A DNA stretch of 64,000 nucleotides from the NCBI GenBank assembly GCA_965206405.1, contig CBDBJQ010000006.1:1426001-1490000 (forward strand), written 5' to 3'. Each line of letters opens with the position of its first letter. The stretch's first letter is position 1. The notes beneath the pieces are model-generated. The model did not search any database. It was not told the DNA's origin and worked only from the letters and a program-made list of their open reading frames with translations. This DNA is from CBDBJQ01 sp965206405. Lineage in GTDB: Bacteria > Pseudomonadota > Alphaproteobacteria > UBA8366. Below are positions 27,950 to 37,028 of this stretch, piece by piece. The position numbers were made by a program, and so were the translations under genes.

Positions 27950-28438
27950 TCAGCGGTACGGAACATCAGCGGCAATGTTATCGGCGATCTGCGCTTCCCA
28001 CCGCTCGCCGTTCCGCATCAACCTATCCTTGTTGTAAAACAGCTCCTCGCGGGTTTCCGTTGCGTATTCGAAGTTCGGCCCCTCGACGATGGCGTCGACA
28101 GGACAGGCTTCCTGACAAAAACCGCAATAGATACACTTGGTCATGTCGATGTCGTAGCGAGTGGTGCGACGGCTTCCGTCTTCGCGCGGCACGGCCTCGA
28201 TGGTGATCGCCTGGGCCGGACAGACGGCTTCGCACAGCTTGCAGGCGATGCAGCGCTCCTCACCGTTGGGATAGCGGCGTAGCGCGTGCTCGCCACGGAA
28301 ACGGGGCGAAAGCCGGCCCTTTTCATAGGGGTAGTTGATCGTGTGCTTGCGCCGGAACATCGTGCGCAGAGTCAGACTCATGCCGGTCAAGATTTCCGTT
28401 AGCAGGAAGTTGCGCAGCGCGCGTTCAAAAAAGGCCAT
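27950..28438 (-). CDS. nuoI: NADH-quinone oxidoreductase subunit I
   Basis: Ferredoxin-like subunit that carries clusters N6a and N6b in the connecting module. Two 4Fe-4S motifs are intact: CIACKLCEAVCP and CIYCGFCQEACP. The N-terminal amphipathic helix and the PYEKGRLSPRFRGEHALRR motif match TYKY-type subunits. 162 residues, ATG 28438, 29 bp after nuoH. Confidence 0.97.
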   Translation of the reverse strand: MAFFERALRNFLLTEILTGMSLTLRTMFRRKHTINYPYEKGRLSPRFRGEHALRRYPNGEERCIACKLCEAVCPAQAITIEAVPREDGSRRTTRYDIDMTKCIYCGFCQEACPVDAIVEGPNFEYATETREELFYNKDRLMRNGERWEAQIADNIAADVPYR

Positions 28439-28467
28439 GGCTCAGGCAAACCTTGCTTGCCGCCGCA

Positions 28468-29499
28468 TCAGACGCCGCTGGCCGACGGTATCGAGTCGGT
28501 GATCATCAAGAATCCCGCCGTGAGCACAACCCACAGCAGCGACAGCGGCAGAAATACTTTCCAGCCCAGCCGCATCAGCTGGTCGTAGCGATAGCGCGGC
28601 AGTGTTGCCCGGACCCACAGGAATACAAACAGGCAGAAGGCGATCTTGAGGGCGAACCAAACCGGTCCGGGAATCAGGGTAAAGGGCGCAATATCGACCG
28701 GCGGCAGCCAGCCGCCAAGGAAGAGCACCGAGATCATCGCGCTCATCAGTATCATGTTCGCGTACTCGCCAAGAAAAAACAGCGCGAAGGTCATCGCTGA
28801 GTACTCGACATTATAGCCGGCAACGAGCTCGGCCTCGGCCTCGGGGAGATCGAAGGGAGCCCGGTTAGTCTCGGCGAGCGCCGAGATGAAAAACACCACG
28901 AACATCGGCAGCAACGGCAGGGCGTGCCAGTGCCAGAAACCTCCGCTCTGGGCCAGCACGATATGCGAAAGATTGAGCGAGCCGACGGCGAGTAGCACGG
29001 TGATCAAAACGAAGCCAATCGAGACCTCGTAGGACACCATCTGAGCCGCCGAGCGCAGGGCTCCAAAGAAGGCGTATTTCGAGTTCGAGGCCCAGCCAGC
29101 CATGATGACGCCATAGACGCCAAGCGATGATATGGCGAACAGATAGAGAATGCCGACATTGAGATCGGCCAGCACCAGACCCTCGCCGAAGGGAATAACG
29201 GCCCAGGCAATGAGACTGACGATGAAGGTCACCATCGGCGCCAGAAGGAAAATCGCCGGACTGGCGACCGACGGCACGATGGTTTCCTTGAAGAACAGCT
29301 TGATGCCGTCGGCTACCGGCTGCAGCAGCCCGAAGGGCCCGACCACGTTCGGTCCCTTGCGCAGCTGCATCCAGCCGATCACCTTGCGTTCGGCATAGGT
29401 GAGGAAGGCAACGGCGATCAGTAGCGGCACGATGATCGCCAGGATCGAGAGAACGATCCACAGGGTCGGCCACAACCAGTCGGTCCAGACCCCGGTCAT
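28468..29499 (-). CDS. nuoH: NADH-quinone oxidoreductase subunit H
   Basis: Membrane subunit that forms the quinone entry site with NuoB and NuoD. The 343-residue protein has eight predicted membrane helices, the quinone-site region AERKVIGWMQLRKGPN and the acidic loop NRAPFDLPEAEAELVAGYNV. The start ATG 29499 overlaps the nuoG stop as ATGA. Confidence 0.97.
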   Translation of the reverse strand: MTGVWTDWLWPTLWIVLSILAIIVPLLIAVAFLTYAERKVIGWMQLRKGPNVVGPFGLLQPVADGIKLFFKETIVPSVASPAIFLLAPMVTFIVSLIAWAVIPFGEGLVLADLNVGILYLFAISSLGVYGVIMAGWASNSKYAFFGALRSAAQMVSYEVSIGFVLITVLLAVGSLNLSHIVLAQSGGFWHWHALPLLPMFVVFFISALAETNRAPFDLPEAEAELVAGYNVEYSAMTFALFFLGEYANMILMSAMISVLFLGGWLPPVDIAPFTLIPGPVWFALKIAFCLFVFLWVRATLPRYRYDQLMRLGWKVFLPLSLLWVVLTAGFLMITDSIPSASGV

Positions 29500-31568
29500 G
29501 CCACCCGCTCTGCCCGGCCCTCGGGATCCTCCGGCCTTGTGATCTCGGCAATGCAGCGCGCCATGGTTTCCGAGGCGCGGCTGATCGGATCGGTCATATA
29601 GAAATTGTCGACCGGGGAACGAAACGCCCCGTCGGCGATGCTTCCCGGCGCGCCGAAATTTCCCCAGCTGGCCCTTTCGACGGTGTCAATGGCAAGGAAT
29701 CCAGGCGAAGCCACGCCCATCGCCCCGCGCAGCGCGTCCAGGGAATCATAAGGCAAGGGTTTGCCGAGCACGCCGGACAGCGCCCGGATGATCGTCCAAT
29801 CCTCGCGCGCTTCACCCGGCGGAAACACTGCCCGTTCGGCGCGCTGCACGCGCCCCTCGGTGTTGGCGTAGGTGGCGCTCTTCTCGGTGTAGGCCGCACC
29901 CGGCAGAACCAAATCGGCACGATGCGCGCCGGCGTCGCCGTGATGACCCTGATAGATCACGAAGCATCGACCTGGGGCCGGCATCGCGATTTCATCGGCG
30001 CCAAGCAAATAGAGAACTGAAATGCGCCCCGTATCGGCCGCGGCGACCATGCCGGCAGCATCGAGTCCTCCCGGGCCTGGAACACAGCCAAGCTCCATGC
30101 CTCCGACCCGTGCGGCAGCGATATGCAGAACATTAAACCCGTTCCAGTTTTCGCTGACCATGCCGGTCTTTTCGGCAAGCCTGCGGGCGGCGGCCAGTAC
30201 TGCAGCACCGTCCTCGCGCGCCAGTGCACCCATCCCAAGCACCAGCATCGGCCGCTCGGCCCGGGTCAGTATCTCAGCGAAAGGATGACCTCCGGCGGCC
30301 AGCGCCTCAAGTACAGCACCACCTTCGCCGAGCCACTCGCAGGGATAGGCGAGGTCGCAAGGTGCACCGATGCCGGCAACTGGGAACCCGCTGGCGAGCC
30401 AGCGCTTGCGCAGCCGCGCATTCACCATCGGTGCCTCGAGGCGCGGGTTTGTGCCGATCAGCAGGCAGGCGTCCGCGTCCTCGATGCCGGCGATCGTGGT
30501 GTTGAACTGCCATCCGGCGCGGCAGGCTGGATCGAGTTTGGCCTCATCCTGGCGGCAATCTAGATGCGGGGATCCAAGGTCGGCGAACAGCTCCTTCAGG
30601 GCGAACATCGATTCAGCGCAGGCCTGGTCGCCGATGATGCCTCCGACCCCGACCCCACCGACCGCCTTGATACGCTCGGCTGCCGCTGTCAGGGCCTCGT
30701 CCCATCCCACCGGGGCAAGCCGCCCGTCGGCGCCGCGGAGATAGGGTTTGTCGAGGCGCTGGCGGCCGAGACCGTCGCAGGCAAACCGGGTTTTGTCCGA
30801 GATCCACTCCTCGTTGATATCTTCATGCAGACGCGGCAGCACGCGGAGCACCTCGTTGCCGCGCGCATCGATACGAATGTTGCTGCCCACCGCATCCATC
30901 GCATCGACGCTTTCGGTTCTCAATAATTCCCAGGAGCGAGCGGTGAAGGCGTAGGGCCTGGATGTCAGCGCGCCCACCGGACAGAGATCGATGACATTGC
31001 CCGAAAGCTCGGAACTCACCGCCTTGCCGAGGCTGGTTATCTCGGCATTCTCGCCGCGGTTGATCAAGCCAAGATCATCGACCCCGGCGATCTCGCTGGC
31101 AAAACGGACACAGCGCGTGCAGTGGATGCAACGGGTCATCTCCGTCTTGATCAGCGGACCCATGTACTTGTCCTCGACCGCCCGCTTGTTCTCGCTGAAG
31201 CGGCTGCCAGAGAAACCGTAGGCCATGGCCTGATCCTGCAGATCGCACTCACCGCCCTGGTCGCAGATCGGGCAGTCGAGTGGGTGGTTAATCAGGAGGA
31301 ACTCCATCACGCCCTGGCGTGCCTCGCGGGCCATATCGGAAGCGGTTAATACCTCCATGCCGTCGGCCGCCGGCATTGCACAGCTGGCTGCCGGCTTGGG
31401 TGGCCCCGGCCGCACCTCGACAAGACACATCCGGCAGTTGCCGGCGATCGACAGTCGGTCGTGATAGCAAAATCGCGGCACTTCCTTGCCCGCCGCCTCG
31501 CATGCCTGCAACACGGTCGCGCCGGGTTCGATCTCAACGTCGATGCCGTCAACCTTCAGGCTAGGCAT
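29496..31568 (-). CDS. nuoG: NADH-quinone oxidoreductase subunit G
   Basis: The large peripheral subunit that relays electrons from NuoF/E towards NuoI. The N-terminal 2Fe-2S domain (CYHDRLSIAGNCRMC), the His-ligated 4Fe-4S motif (HPLDCPICDQGGECDLQD) and the CIHCTRCVRF cluster are followed by a molybdopterin-oxidoreductase-like domain without molybdenum function. Length 690 is normal. It overlaps nuoF by 8 bp. Confidence 0.97.
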   Translation of the reverse strand: MPSLKVDGIDVEIEPGATVLQACEAAGKEVPRFCYHDRLSIAGNCRMCLVEVRPGPPKPAASCAMPAADGMEVLTASDMAREARQGVMEFLLINHPLDCPICDQGGECDLQDQAMAYGFSGSRFSENKRAVEDKYMGPLIKTEMTRCIHCTRCVRFASEIAGVDDLGLINRGENAEITSLGKAVSSELSGNVIDLCPVGALTSRPYAFTARSWELLRTESVDAMDAVGSNIRIDARGNEVLRVLPRLHEDINEEWISDKTRFACDGLGRQRLDKPYLRGADGRLAPVGWDEALTAAAERIKAVGGVGVGGIIGDQACAESMFALKELFADLGSPHLDCRQDEAKLDPACRAGWQFNTTIAGIEDADACLLIGTNPRLEAPMVNARLRKRWLASGFPVAGIGAPCDLAYPCEWLGEGGAVLEALAAGGHPFAEILTRAERPMLVLGMGALAREDGAAVLAAARRLAEKTGMVSENWNGFNVLHIAAARVGGMELGCVPGPGGLDAAGMVAAADTGRISVLYLLGADEIAMPAPGRCFVIYQGHHGDAGAHRADLVLPGAAYTEKSATYANTEGRVQRAERAVFPPGEAREDWTIIRALSGVLGKPLPYDSLDALRGAMGVASPGFLAIDTVERASWGNFGAPGSIADGAFRSPVDNFYMTDPISRASETMARCIAEITRPEDPEGRAERVA

Positions 31569-32961
31569 GGGATGCCACCTCCCCTATCGCTTCGCTCTCA
31601 GAAGAACCCTCGCTTCCGGCAGCGCTCGCACCTTCTGTGGTCGCGCCTTCTGCGGTCGCGGCGGTGCTTTCCGGCACAGCCGAACTGTCGCTTCCGATCC
31701 GCCGGGCCAGAATTCGGTCCTCGATCTCGTCGCGGAAATGGCGGAGCAAACCCTGCACGGGCCAGGCCGCAGCATCACCGAAAGCGCAGATCGTATGCCC
31801 CTCGATCTGCTTCGAGACATCCCACAGCATGTCTATCTCAGCGATATCCGCATCGCCCCGGCTCATGCGCTCGAGTACGCGCCGCATCCATCCGCAACCC
31901 TCGCGGCACGGCGTGCACTGCCCGCAGCTCTCATGCTGGTAGAACGCAGCGATCCGGGCCATCGCGGCAACCAGATCGGTGGACTGGTCCATGACCGTTA
32001 TCGCCGCGGTACCGAGGCCGGAACCCGCCTCGACAAGAGCGTCGAAATCCATCACCAGGTCATCGCATATCGCCTTGGGTAGAAGCGGCATCGAGCTGCC
32101 GCCCGGAATGACCGCCTTGAGGTTGTCCCAGCCGCCACGCACCCCGCCGGCATGCTTCTCGATCAATTCGCGGAGCGGGATCGACATCTCCTCCTCGACA
32201 TTGCACGGAGTCTCAACATGGCCAGAAATACAGAACACCTTGGTGCCGCGATTGTTCTCGCGCCCGAAGCCCGAGAACCACGCTGCCCCGCGACGCAGGA
32301 TTGCCGGCACCACGGCGATCGTCTCAACATTGTTGACGGTGGTCGGACAGCCCCAGACGCCGACGGCCGCAGGAAAGGGCGGTTTCAGCCGCGGCTGGCC
32401 CTTCTTGCCCTCGAGACTCTCAAGCAGCGCGGTTTCCTCACCGCAGATATACGCCCCGGCGCCGCGATGGAGGAAAATGTCGAAGGAAATACCCGAGTCG
32501 CAGGCCTTCGAGCCGAGCAATCCAGCTTCCCGCGCCTCCACGATTGCCGCTTGCAGAATCTGGGCCTCGCGAAAGAACTCACCGCGGATGTAGATATAGG
32601 CAGCTTCCGCGCCCATCGCTGCACCGGACAGAAGACAACCCTCGAGCAACTTGTGCGGATCGTGCCGCATGATGTCGCGGTCCTTGCAGGTACCCGGCTC
32701 GCTTTCGTCGGCGTTGATCACGAGATAGGCCGGCCGGCCGTCCGATTCCTTCGGCATGAAGGACCATTTGAGACCGGTCGGGAAGCCTGCCCCGCCACGA
32801 CCGCGCAGGCCGGACTCCTTGATTTCCTCGATCAGCGCGTCCCGTCCCCGGGCCAGAAGCGCTGCGGTCCCGTCCCAGTCGCCGCGCCGGCGCGCCGCCG
32901 CGAGGCTCCAGTCCTCCAACCCGTAAAGGTTGGTGAAGATGCGATCCTTGTCCCCAAGCAC
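31561..32961 (-). CDS. nuoF: NADH-quinone oxidoreductase subunit F with low-complexity tail
   Basis: Holds FMN, the NADH site and cluster N3. The nucleotide-binding motif GLRGRGGAGFPTGLKW, the FMN segment GAGAYICGEETALLESLEG and the cluster motif ESCGQCTPCREG with a distal GHTICAFGD are all intact. 466 residues, GTG start at 32961. The last 40 residues are an Ala/Glu/Ser/Thr-rich tail absent from typical homologues of about 430 residues; similar tails occur in NuoE and NuoC here. Confidence 0.96.
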   Translation of the reverse strand: MLGDKDRIFTNLYGLEDWSLAAARRRGDWDGTAALLARGRDALIEEIKESGLRGRGGAGFPTGLKWSFMPKESDGRPAYLVINADESEPGTCKDRDIMRHDPHKLLEGCLLSGAAMGAEAAYIYIRGEFFREAQILQAAIVEAREAGLLGSKACDSGISFDIFLHRGAGAYICGEETALLESLEGKKGQPRLKPPFPAAVGVWGCPTTVNNVETIAVVPAILRRGAAWFSGFGRENNRGTKVFCISGHVETPCNVEEEMSIPLRELIEKHAGGVRGGWDNLKAVIPGGSSMPLLPKAICDDLVMDFDALVEAGSGLGTAAITVMDQSTDLVAAMARIAAFYQHESCGQCTPCREGCGWMRRVLERMSRGDADIAEIDMLWDVSKQIEGHTICAFGDAAAWPVQGLLRHFRDEIEDRILARRIGSDSSAVPESTAATAEGATTEGASAAGSEGSSESEAIGEVASHA

Positions 32962-32964
32962 GGC

Positions 32965-33627
32965 TCAGCCCCCCGTTCCAGGCATTACGGATCCGGATAG
33001 GTCAGATCCCGTGGGGTCAGATTCGGTGGGCGCAGACTCAGGGGTTGCCGTCGTGCCGGTCAGGACCCGCGGGCCACCGGCCGGCGCCGAAGTTTGACGT
33101 CCTGTCTGCGAGCCGGGCTGTGGGCGCTCACCCCGCGCCAGTGCATCGACAAGCGCAACGGCATCGACGGGACTGAGATCTTCATAATAGTCGTCATTGA
33201 TCTGCACGACCGGCGCATTCACGCAGGCGCCGAGGCATTCGACCTCGATCAGGGTGAACTGGCCGTCCTCGGTGGTTTCGCCAGAATGGATCCCGAGGCG
33301 CTCCTTGAGCGCCTCGCGTACCGCCTCCGAGCCACGCAGCCAGCACGGTGTGGTCCGGCAGCACTGCACCAGGTGCCGGCCGACTGGTTCGAGATTGATC
33401 ATGGTAAAGAAAGTCGCCACCTCGACGACCCGGATACGCGGCATATCCAGTATTTCCGCGATCCTGTCGATGGCGGCGTCGGTAATGCAGCGGCCTTCGG
33501 TGTTCTGGCGCTGGGCCAGATCAAGGAGTGCAAGCACGGCGCTCTGACCGCGACCCGGCGGATACTGCGCAATCGCACGGTCTGCGGCAACGCGGTTTTC
33601 GGACGTGAACTCGAAGTCGCCGCTCAT
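32965..33627 (-). CDS. nuoE: NADH-quinone oxidoreductase subunit E with Thr/Ser/Gly tail
   Basis: Thioredoxin-like 2Fe-2S subunit paired with NuoF. The four ligands are in CRTTPC and CLGAC. The start is set at ATG 33627, where the protein begins MSGDFEFTSEN as in related proteins; ATG 33651 and a frame to 33759 inside nuoD are less likely. After about residue 170 there is a linker rich in Thr, Ser, Gly and Pro (SDPTGSDLSGSVMPG), giving 220 residues instead of about 170. Confidence 0.95.
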   Translation of the reverse strand: MSGDFEFTSENRVAADRAIAQYPPGRGQSAVLALLDLAQRQNTEGRCITDAAIDRIAEILDMPRIRVVEVATFFTMINLEPVGRHLVQCCRTTPCWLRGSEAVREALKERLGIHSGETTEDGQFTLIEVECLGACVNAPVVQINDDYYEDLSPVDAVALVDALARGERPQPGSQTGRQTSAPAGGPRVLTGTTATPESAPTESDPTGSDLSGSVMPGTGG

Positions 33628-33652
33628 GGCCGGATCACCCGCTGTCCGCATA

Positions 33653-34840
33653 TCATCGGTCGATCTCCCCGAACACGACATCCATCGCGCCGAGTACCGC
33701 GACCGCATCGGCCAACATATGTCCCTTGCAGACAAAATCGATTGCCTGCAAATGGGCAAATCCGGGCGCCCTGATCTTGCACCGGTAGGGACGATTGGTG
33801 CCGTCGGCGACCAGATAAACCCCGAATTCCCCCTTGGGCGCCTCGACCGCAGTGTAGGTTTCGCCGGCGGGGACGCGGAAACCCTCGGTGTAAAGCTTGA
33901 AGTGGTGGATCATCGCCTCCATTGACCGCTTCATGTCGCCACGCTCCGGCGGGGCGACCTTGCCGTCATCGGTCATGTGCGCCCCGTCAGGCATGTTCTC
34001 GATCGCCTGGCGGATAATACGCAGGCTCTGCCGCATCTCCTCGATGCGCACCAGGTAGCGGTCGTAGCAGTCGCCGCTCTTGCCGATCGCTATGTCGAAA
34101 TCCATCTCCGCATAGGCGTCATAGGGCTGCGCCTTGCGTAGGTCCCAAGGCACGCCCGAAGCCCGTAGCATGGGGCCGGTGAAGCCCCAGGCGATCGCGT
34201 CTTCGCGAGACACTATGCCGATATCAACGCTGCGCTGCTTGAAGATCCGGTTTTCCGTGAGCAGCGTCTCCATATCGTCGATGAAACGGGGAAACTCTTC
34301 GACCCATTCGAGGATATCCTCGCTAAGACCAGCCGGAAGATCCTGGTGGACCCCGCCGACCCGGTAATAGGCGGCGTGCAGCCGGGCACCACTGACGCGT
34401 TCATAAAACGCCATCAGGCGTTCGCGTTCCTCGAAAGCCCACAGCATCGGCGTCATCGCCCCGACATCCAGGCCGAAAGCGGGCACGTTGAGAAGGTGGT
34501 TGAGGATCCGGGTGATCTCGTCAAACAGCACGCGGATGTACTGTGCGCGGCGCGGCACCTCAACGCCGATAAGCTTTTCGGCGGCAAGCACGAACGCATG
34601 CTCCTGGGGCATCGGCGAAACGTAATCCAGCCTGTCGAAATAAGGAATGGCCTGGAGATACGTCTTGTGCTCGATCAATTTTTCCGTGCCGCGGTGAAGC
34701 AGACCGATATGAGGATCGATGCGCTCGACGACCTCGCCGTCCATCTCCATGACCATCCGCAACACGCCATGGGCCGCAGGGTGCTGCGGCCCGAAATTAA
34801 TCGTGACTGTTTTGAGTTCAGTGGCGCCGTCGGCGGTCAT
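33653..34840 (-). CDS. nuoD: NADH-quinone oxidoreductase subunit D
   Basis: The 49-kDa-type subunit that forms the quinone-binding cavity with NuoB, related to the large subunit of NiFe hydrogenases but without nickel ligands. Family motifs: FGPQHPAAHGVLRM at the N terminus (with the quinone-site His), HIGLLHRGTEKLIE and the C-terminal GDVVFGEIDR-like ending. 395 residues; ATG overlaps the nuoC stop as ATGA. Confidence 0.97.
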   Translation of the reverse strand: MTADGATELKTVTINFGPQHPAAHGVLRMVMEMDGEVVERIDPHIGLLHRGTEKLIEHKTYLQAIPYFDRLDYVSPMPQEHAFVLAAEKLIGVEVPRRAQYIRVLFDEITRILNHLLNVPAFGLDVGAMTPMLWAFEERERLMAFYERVSGARLHAAYYRVGGVHQDLPAGLSEDILEWVEEFPRFIDDMETLLTENRIFKQRSVDIGIVSREDAIAWGFTGPMLRASGVPWDLRKAQPYDAYAEMDFDIAIGKSGDCYDRYLVRIEEMRQSLRIIRQAIENMPDGAHMTDDGKVAPPERGDMKRSMEAMIHHFKLYTEGFRVPAGETYTAVEAPKGEFGVYLVADGTNRPYRCKIRAPGFAHLQAIDFVCKGHMLADAVAVLGAMDVVFGEIDR

Positions 34841-35613
34841 CGGTCATCCCCGTCCGTCTTGCTCGCCGCGACCGTGTCGCTCATATCGCCGGCCTTTCCT
34901 TTTTCTTCTTCTTTCTCTTCGGGTCTCTCTTTGGGCTCCTCGTTTTCCCGGATCGCCTTCTCGTCCCCCGGAAGCTCCTCCATGGCACCCTCCCAGGGGC
35001 TGAGGAAATCGAAGTTGCGGAATTCCTGGGGCAGCTTCACTGGTTCATAGATCACCCGGCGGCTTTCATCGTCATAGCGAACCTCAACGTAGCCGGTTAG
35101 CGGAAAATCCTTGCGAAAGGGATGACCGTCAAAGCCGTAATCGGTGAGCAATCGCCGCAAATCGGGATGATCGGAAAAGAACAGCCCGTACAAATCCCAG
35201 CACTCCCGCTCGAACCAGGTCGCGGTCGGAAACATCGCCGCCAGCGACGGCACCGGGGTCGATTCATCAACCGGCACCTTGAGCCGGACACGCTGGTTGT
35301 GACGCATGGACAACAGGTTGTACACCACCTCGTAGCGAGGGTTGCGTTCAGGATAATCGACACCGCAGATATCGATCAGCATTTCGAACAGGCAGTTGGT
35401 GTCGGATTTTAGAAACCGCGCGACCTTGACCAGGGCTGACACCGGTACTTCGAGATTGAGCTCGCCGAAACTGACGCGATAGCCCGTGATGTCCGTGGCA
35501 TGGGCGGACTGGATGTAGTCGCCGAGTTCACGAAGCGTCCCGTCGCGCATCTCTGCTTCGGGCGTCTCTCCGACTTCGGGCGTCTTTCCGACTTCGGTCG
35601 TCTCTCCGGTCAC
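34837..35613 (-). CDS. nuoC: NADH-quinone oxidoreductase subunit C with charged extensions
   Basis: The 30-kDa-type subunit of the connecting module. Core motifs YNLLSMRHNQRVRLKV and WFERECWDLYGLFFSDHPDL are intact. The GTG start at 35613, with GGAGG upstream, gives an N-terminal repeat of the kind TPEVGETPEAE encoded by a 15-bp repeat; ATG 35550 would skip it. The C terminus carries about 45 extra residues rich in Glu and Lys (EEPKERPEEKEEEKGK). Length 258 against about 200 usually. Confidence 0.95.
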   Translation of the reverse strand: MTGETTEVGKTPEVGETPEAEMRDGTLRELGDYIQSAHATDITGYRVSFGELNLEVPVSALVKVARFLKSDTNCLFEMLIDICGVDYPERNPRYEVVYNLLSMRHNQRVRLKVPVDESTPVPSLAAMFPTATWFERECWDLYGLFFSDHPDLRRLLTDYGFDGHPFRKDFPLTGYVEVRYDDESRRVIYEPVKLPQEFRNFDFLSPWEGAMEELPGDEKAIRENEEPKERPEEKEEEKGKAGDMSDTVAASKTDGDDR

Positions 35614-35639
35614 GTCCCGTATCGCCTCCGGCGTTGCGC

Positions 35640-36200
35640 TCAGCGCGCGATTGTGCCGGTGCGGCGGATTTTCTTCTGCAGTTGCAGAATGCCGTAAACA
35701 AGCGCCTCTGCCGTCGGCGGACAGCCGGGGATGTAGATGTCGACGGGCACAATGCGGTCACAACCGCGCACGACGGAATAAGAATAATGATAGTAGCCGC
35801 CGCCATTAGCGCAGGATCCCATGGAAATGACCCAACGCGGCTCGGCCATCTGGTCGTAAACCTTGCGCAGGGCTGGCGCCATCTTGTTGGTCAGCGTGCC
35901 GGCGACAATCATGACGTCTGACTGTCTGGGGCTGCCCCGGACAATGACCCCAAAGCGATCGAGATCGTAGCGCGGCATGTAGGCGTGAATCATCTCGACG
36001 GCGCAACAGGCCAGGCCGAAAGTCATCGGCCAGAGTGAACCCGTTCGAGCCCAGTTCACCAGCTTGTCTGCCTGGGCTACGAGGAATCCTCTATCAGCCA
36101 ACGTGTCGGTGATCGTGTCCAAGGCTGTGGTATCGGCTGCACCGGGTTGCAGCGGAGCATTCGAACTCGAGAACGGAGCGCTTGAAGATACGGGCATCAT
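35640..36200 (-). CDS. nuoB: NADH-quinone oxidoreductase subunit B
   Basis: Carries the terminal cluster N2, which donates to quinone. The tandem cysteines in FGLACCAVEM, the Cys in SMGSCANGGGYY and the IPGCPPTAEAL motif give the four ligands. ATG 36200 overlaps the nuoA stop as ATGA, giving 186 residues; a GTG at 36227 is in frame but further inside nuoA. The first 35 residues are a Ser/Pro/Ala-rich lead. Confidence 0.97.
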   Translation of the reverse strand: MMPVSSSAPFSSSNAPLQPGAADTTALDTITDTLADRGFLVAQADKLVNWARTGSLWPMTFGLACCAVEMIHAYMPRYDLDRFGVIVRGSPRQSDVMIVAGTLTNKMAPALRKVYDQMAEPRWVISMGSCANGGGYYHYSYSVVRGCDRIVPVDIYIPGCPPTAEALVYGILQLQKKIRRTGTIAR

Positions 36201-36562
36201 TCCCAATCCAGAGCTCCCTTGCGCCACTCATAGGCGAAGCCGATGGTCAGCACGGCAAGAAAGACGAACATTGACCAGAAACCGAACACGCCGATGTCGC
36301 CGAACGCGACCGCCCAGGGAAAGAGGAAGGCAACCTCAAGGTCGAAGATAATGAACAGGATCGCCACTAGATAGAAGCGGACGTCGAAACGGCCGCGGGC
36401 ATCCTCGAACGGTTCGAAACCGCATTCATAGGGCGCAAGTTTTTCTGCGTCCGGCCGCTGGGATGCCAGCACGAGGCTGGCGACGACCATGGCGAAGGAG
36501 ATCCCCGCCGCCAGGCAGATGAAAACGAAAATCGGCAGATATTCACGTAGCAGGTCGTCCAT
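36197..36562 (-). CDS. nuoA: NADH-quinone oxidoreductase subunit A
   Basis: Small membrane subunit of complex I with three helices and the conserved loop KLAPYECGFEPFEDARGRFD whose Cys is exposed in the de-active form of the enzyme. The third helix region has ILFIIFDLEVAFLFPWAV. 121 residues, first gene of the nuo operon; a TATAAT element lies 138 bp upstream. Confidence 0.97.
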   Translation of the reverse strand: MDDLLREYLPIFVFICLAAGISFAMVVASLVLASQRPDAEKLAPYECGFEPFEDARGRFDVRFYLVAILFIIFDLEVAFLFPWAVAFGDIGVFGFWSMFVFLAVLTIGFAYEWRKGALDWE

Positions 36563-36699
36563 CGCTCAGGTACTCTGTTGAGGATCCCGGGTGTTCGTAC
36601 CGCTCACCCCCGTCACCCGACGACACTGACGGCAGGCGGGGAGATGGAAGAAATCGCTCGAGGCGATACCTTACGCGCCACTATGCAACACTCAACCTT

Positions 36700-36728
36700 A
36701 TTATACCCGCCATGCGCCCCGAAAACGC
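36700..36728 (-). promoter_or_regulatory. Candidate nuo operon promoter
   Basis: A perfect -10 hexamer TATAAT (36700-36705, minus strand) lies 138 bp before nuoA and downstream of tRNA-Asp. The -35 position at 17 bp (GCGTTT) is a poor match, so strength or activator need is uncertain. The rest of 36563-36820 shows no gene. Confidence 0.45.
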
Positions 36729-36820
36729 AACGGAGGACGACACCGCCCCCGGAATGACATTCAGCCCAAGCCAAATCAGGCCCAAAATCAAATCCGACAA
36801 CAGCAAAATTGGCCGGAGCA

Positions 36821-36898
<78 letters not shown>

Positions 36899-36914
36899 GT
36901 GCAATCGGCGGCTT

Positions 36915-36943
36915 CATTTAGGCGGATGGTGCAGTTCTGTCAA
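36915..36943 (-). promoter_or_regulatory. Promoter of tRNA-Asp
   Basis: Perfect -35 TTGACA (36938-36943) and TAAATG (36915-36920) are 17 bp apart on the minus strand. The predicted transcription start, near 36908, is about 10 nt before the mature tRNA 5' end. Confidence 0.65.
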
Positions 36944-37028
36944 GAAACCAGCCCCTTCGTCAGCGCCTTATCAAAGCTCTCCGGAAAAGCTTTCCGAAGC
37001 CTTCCGGCAGTCAGCCGGGAGCCATATA

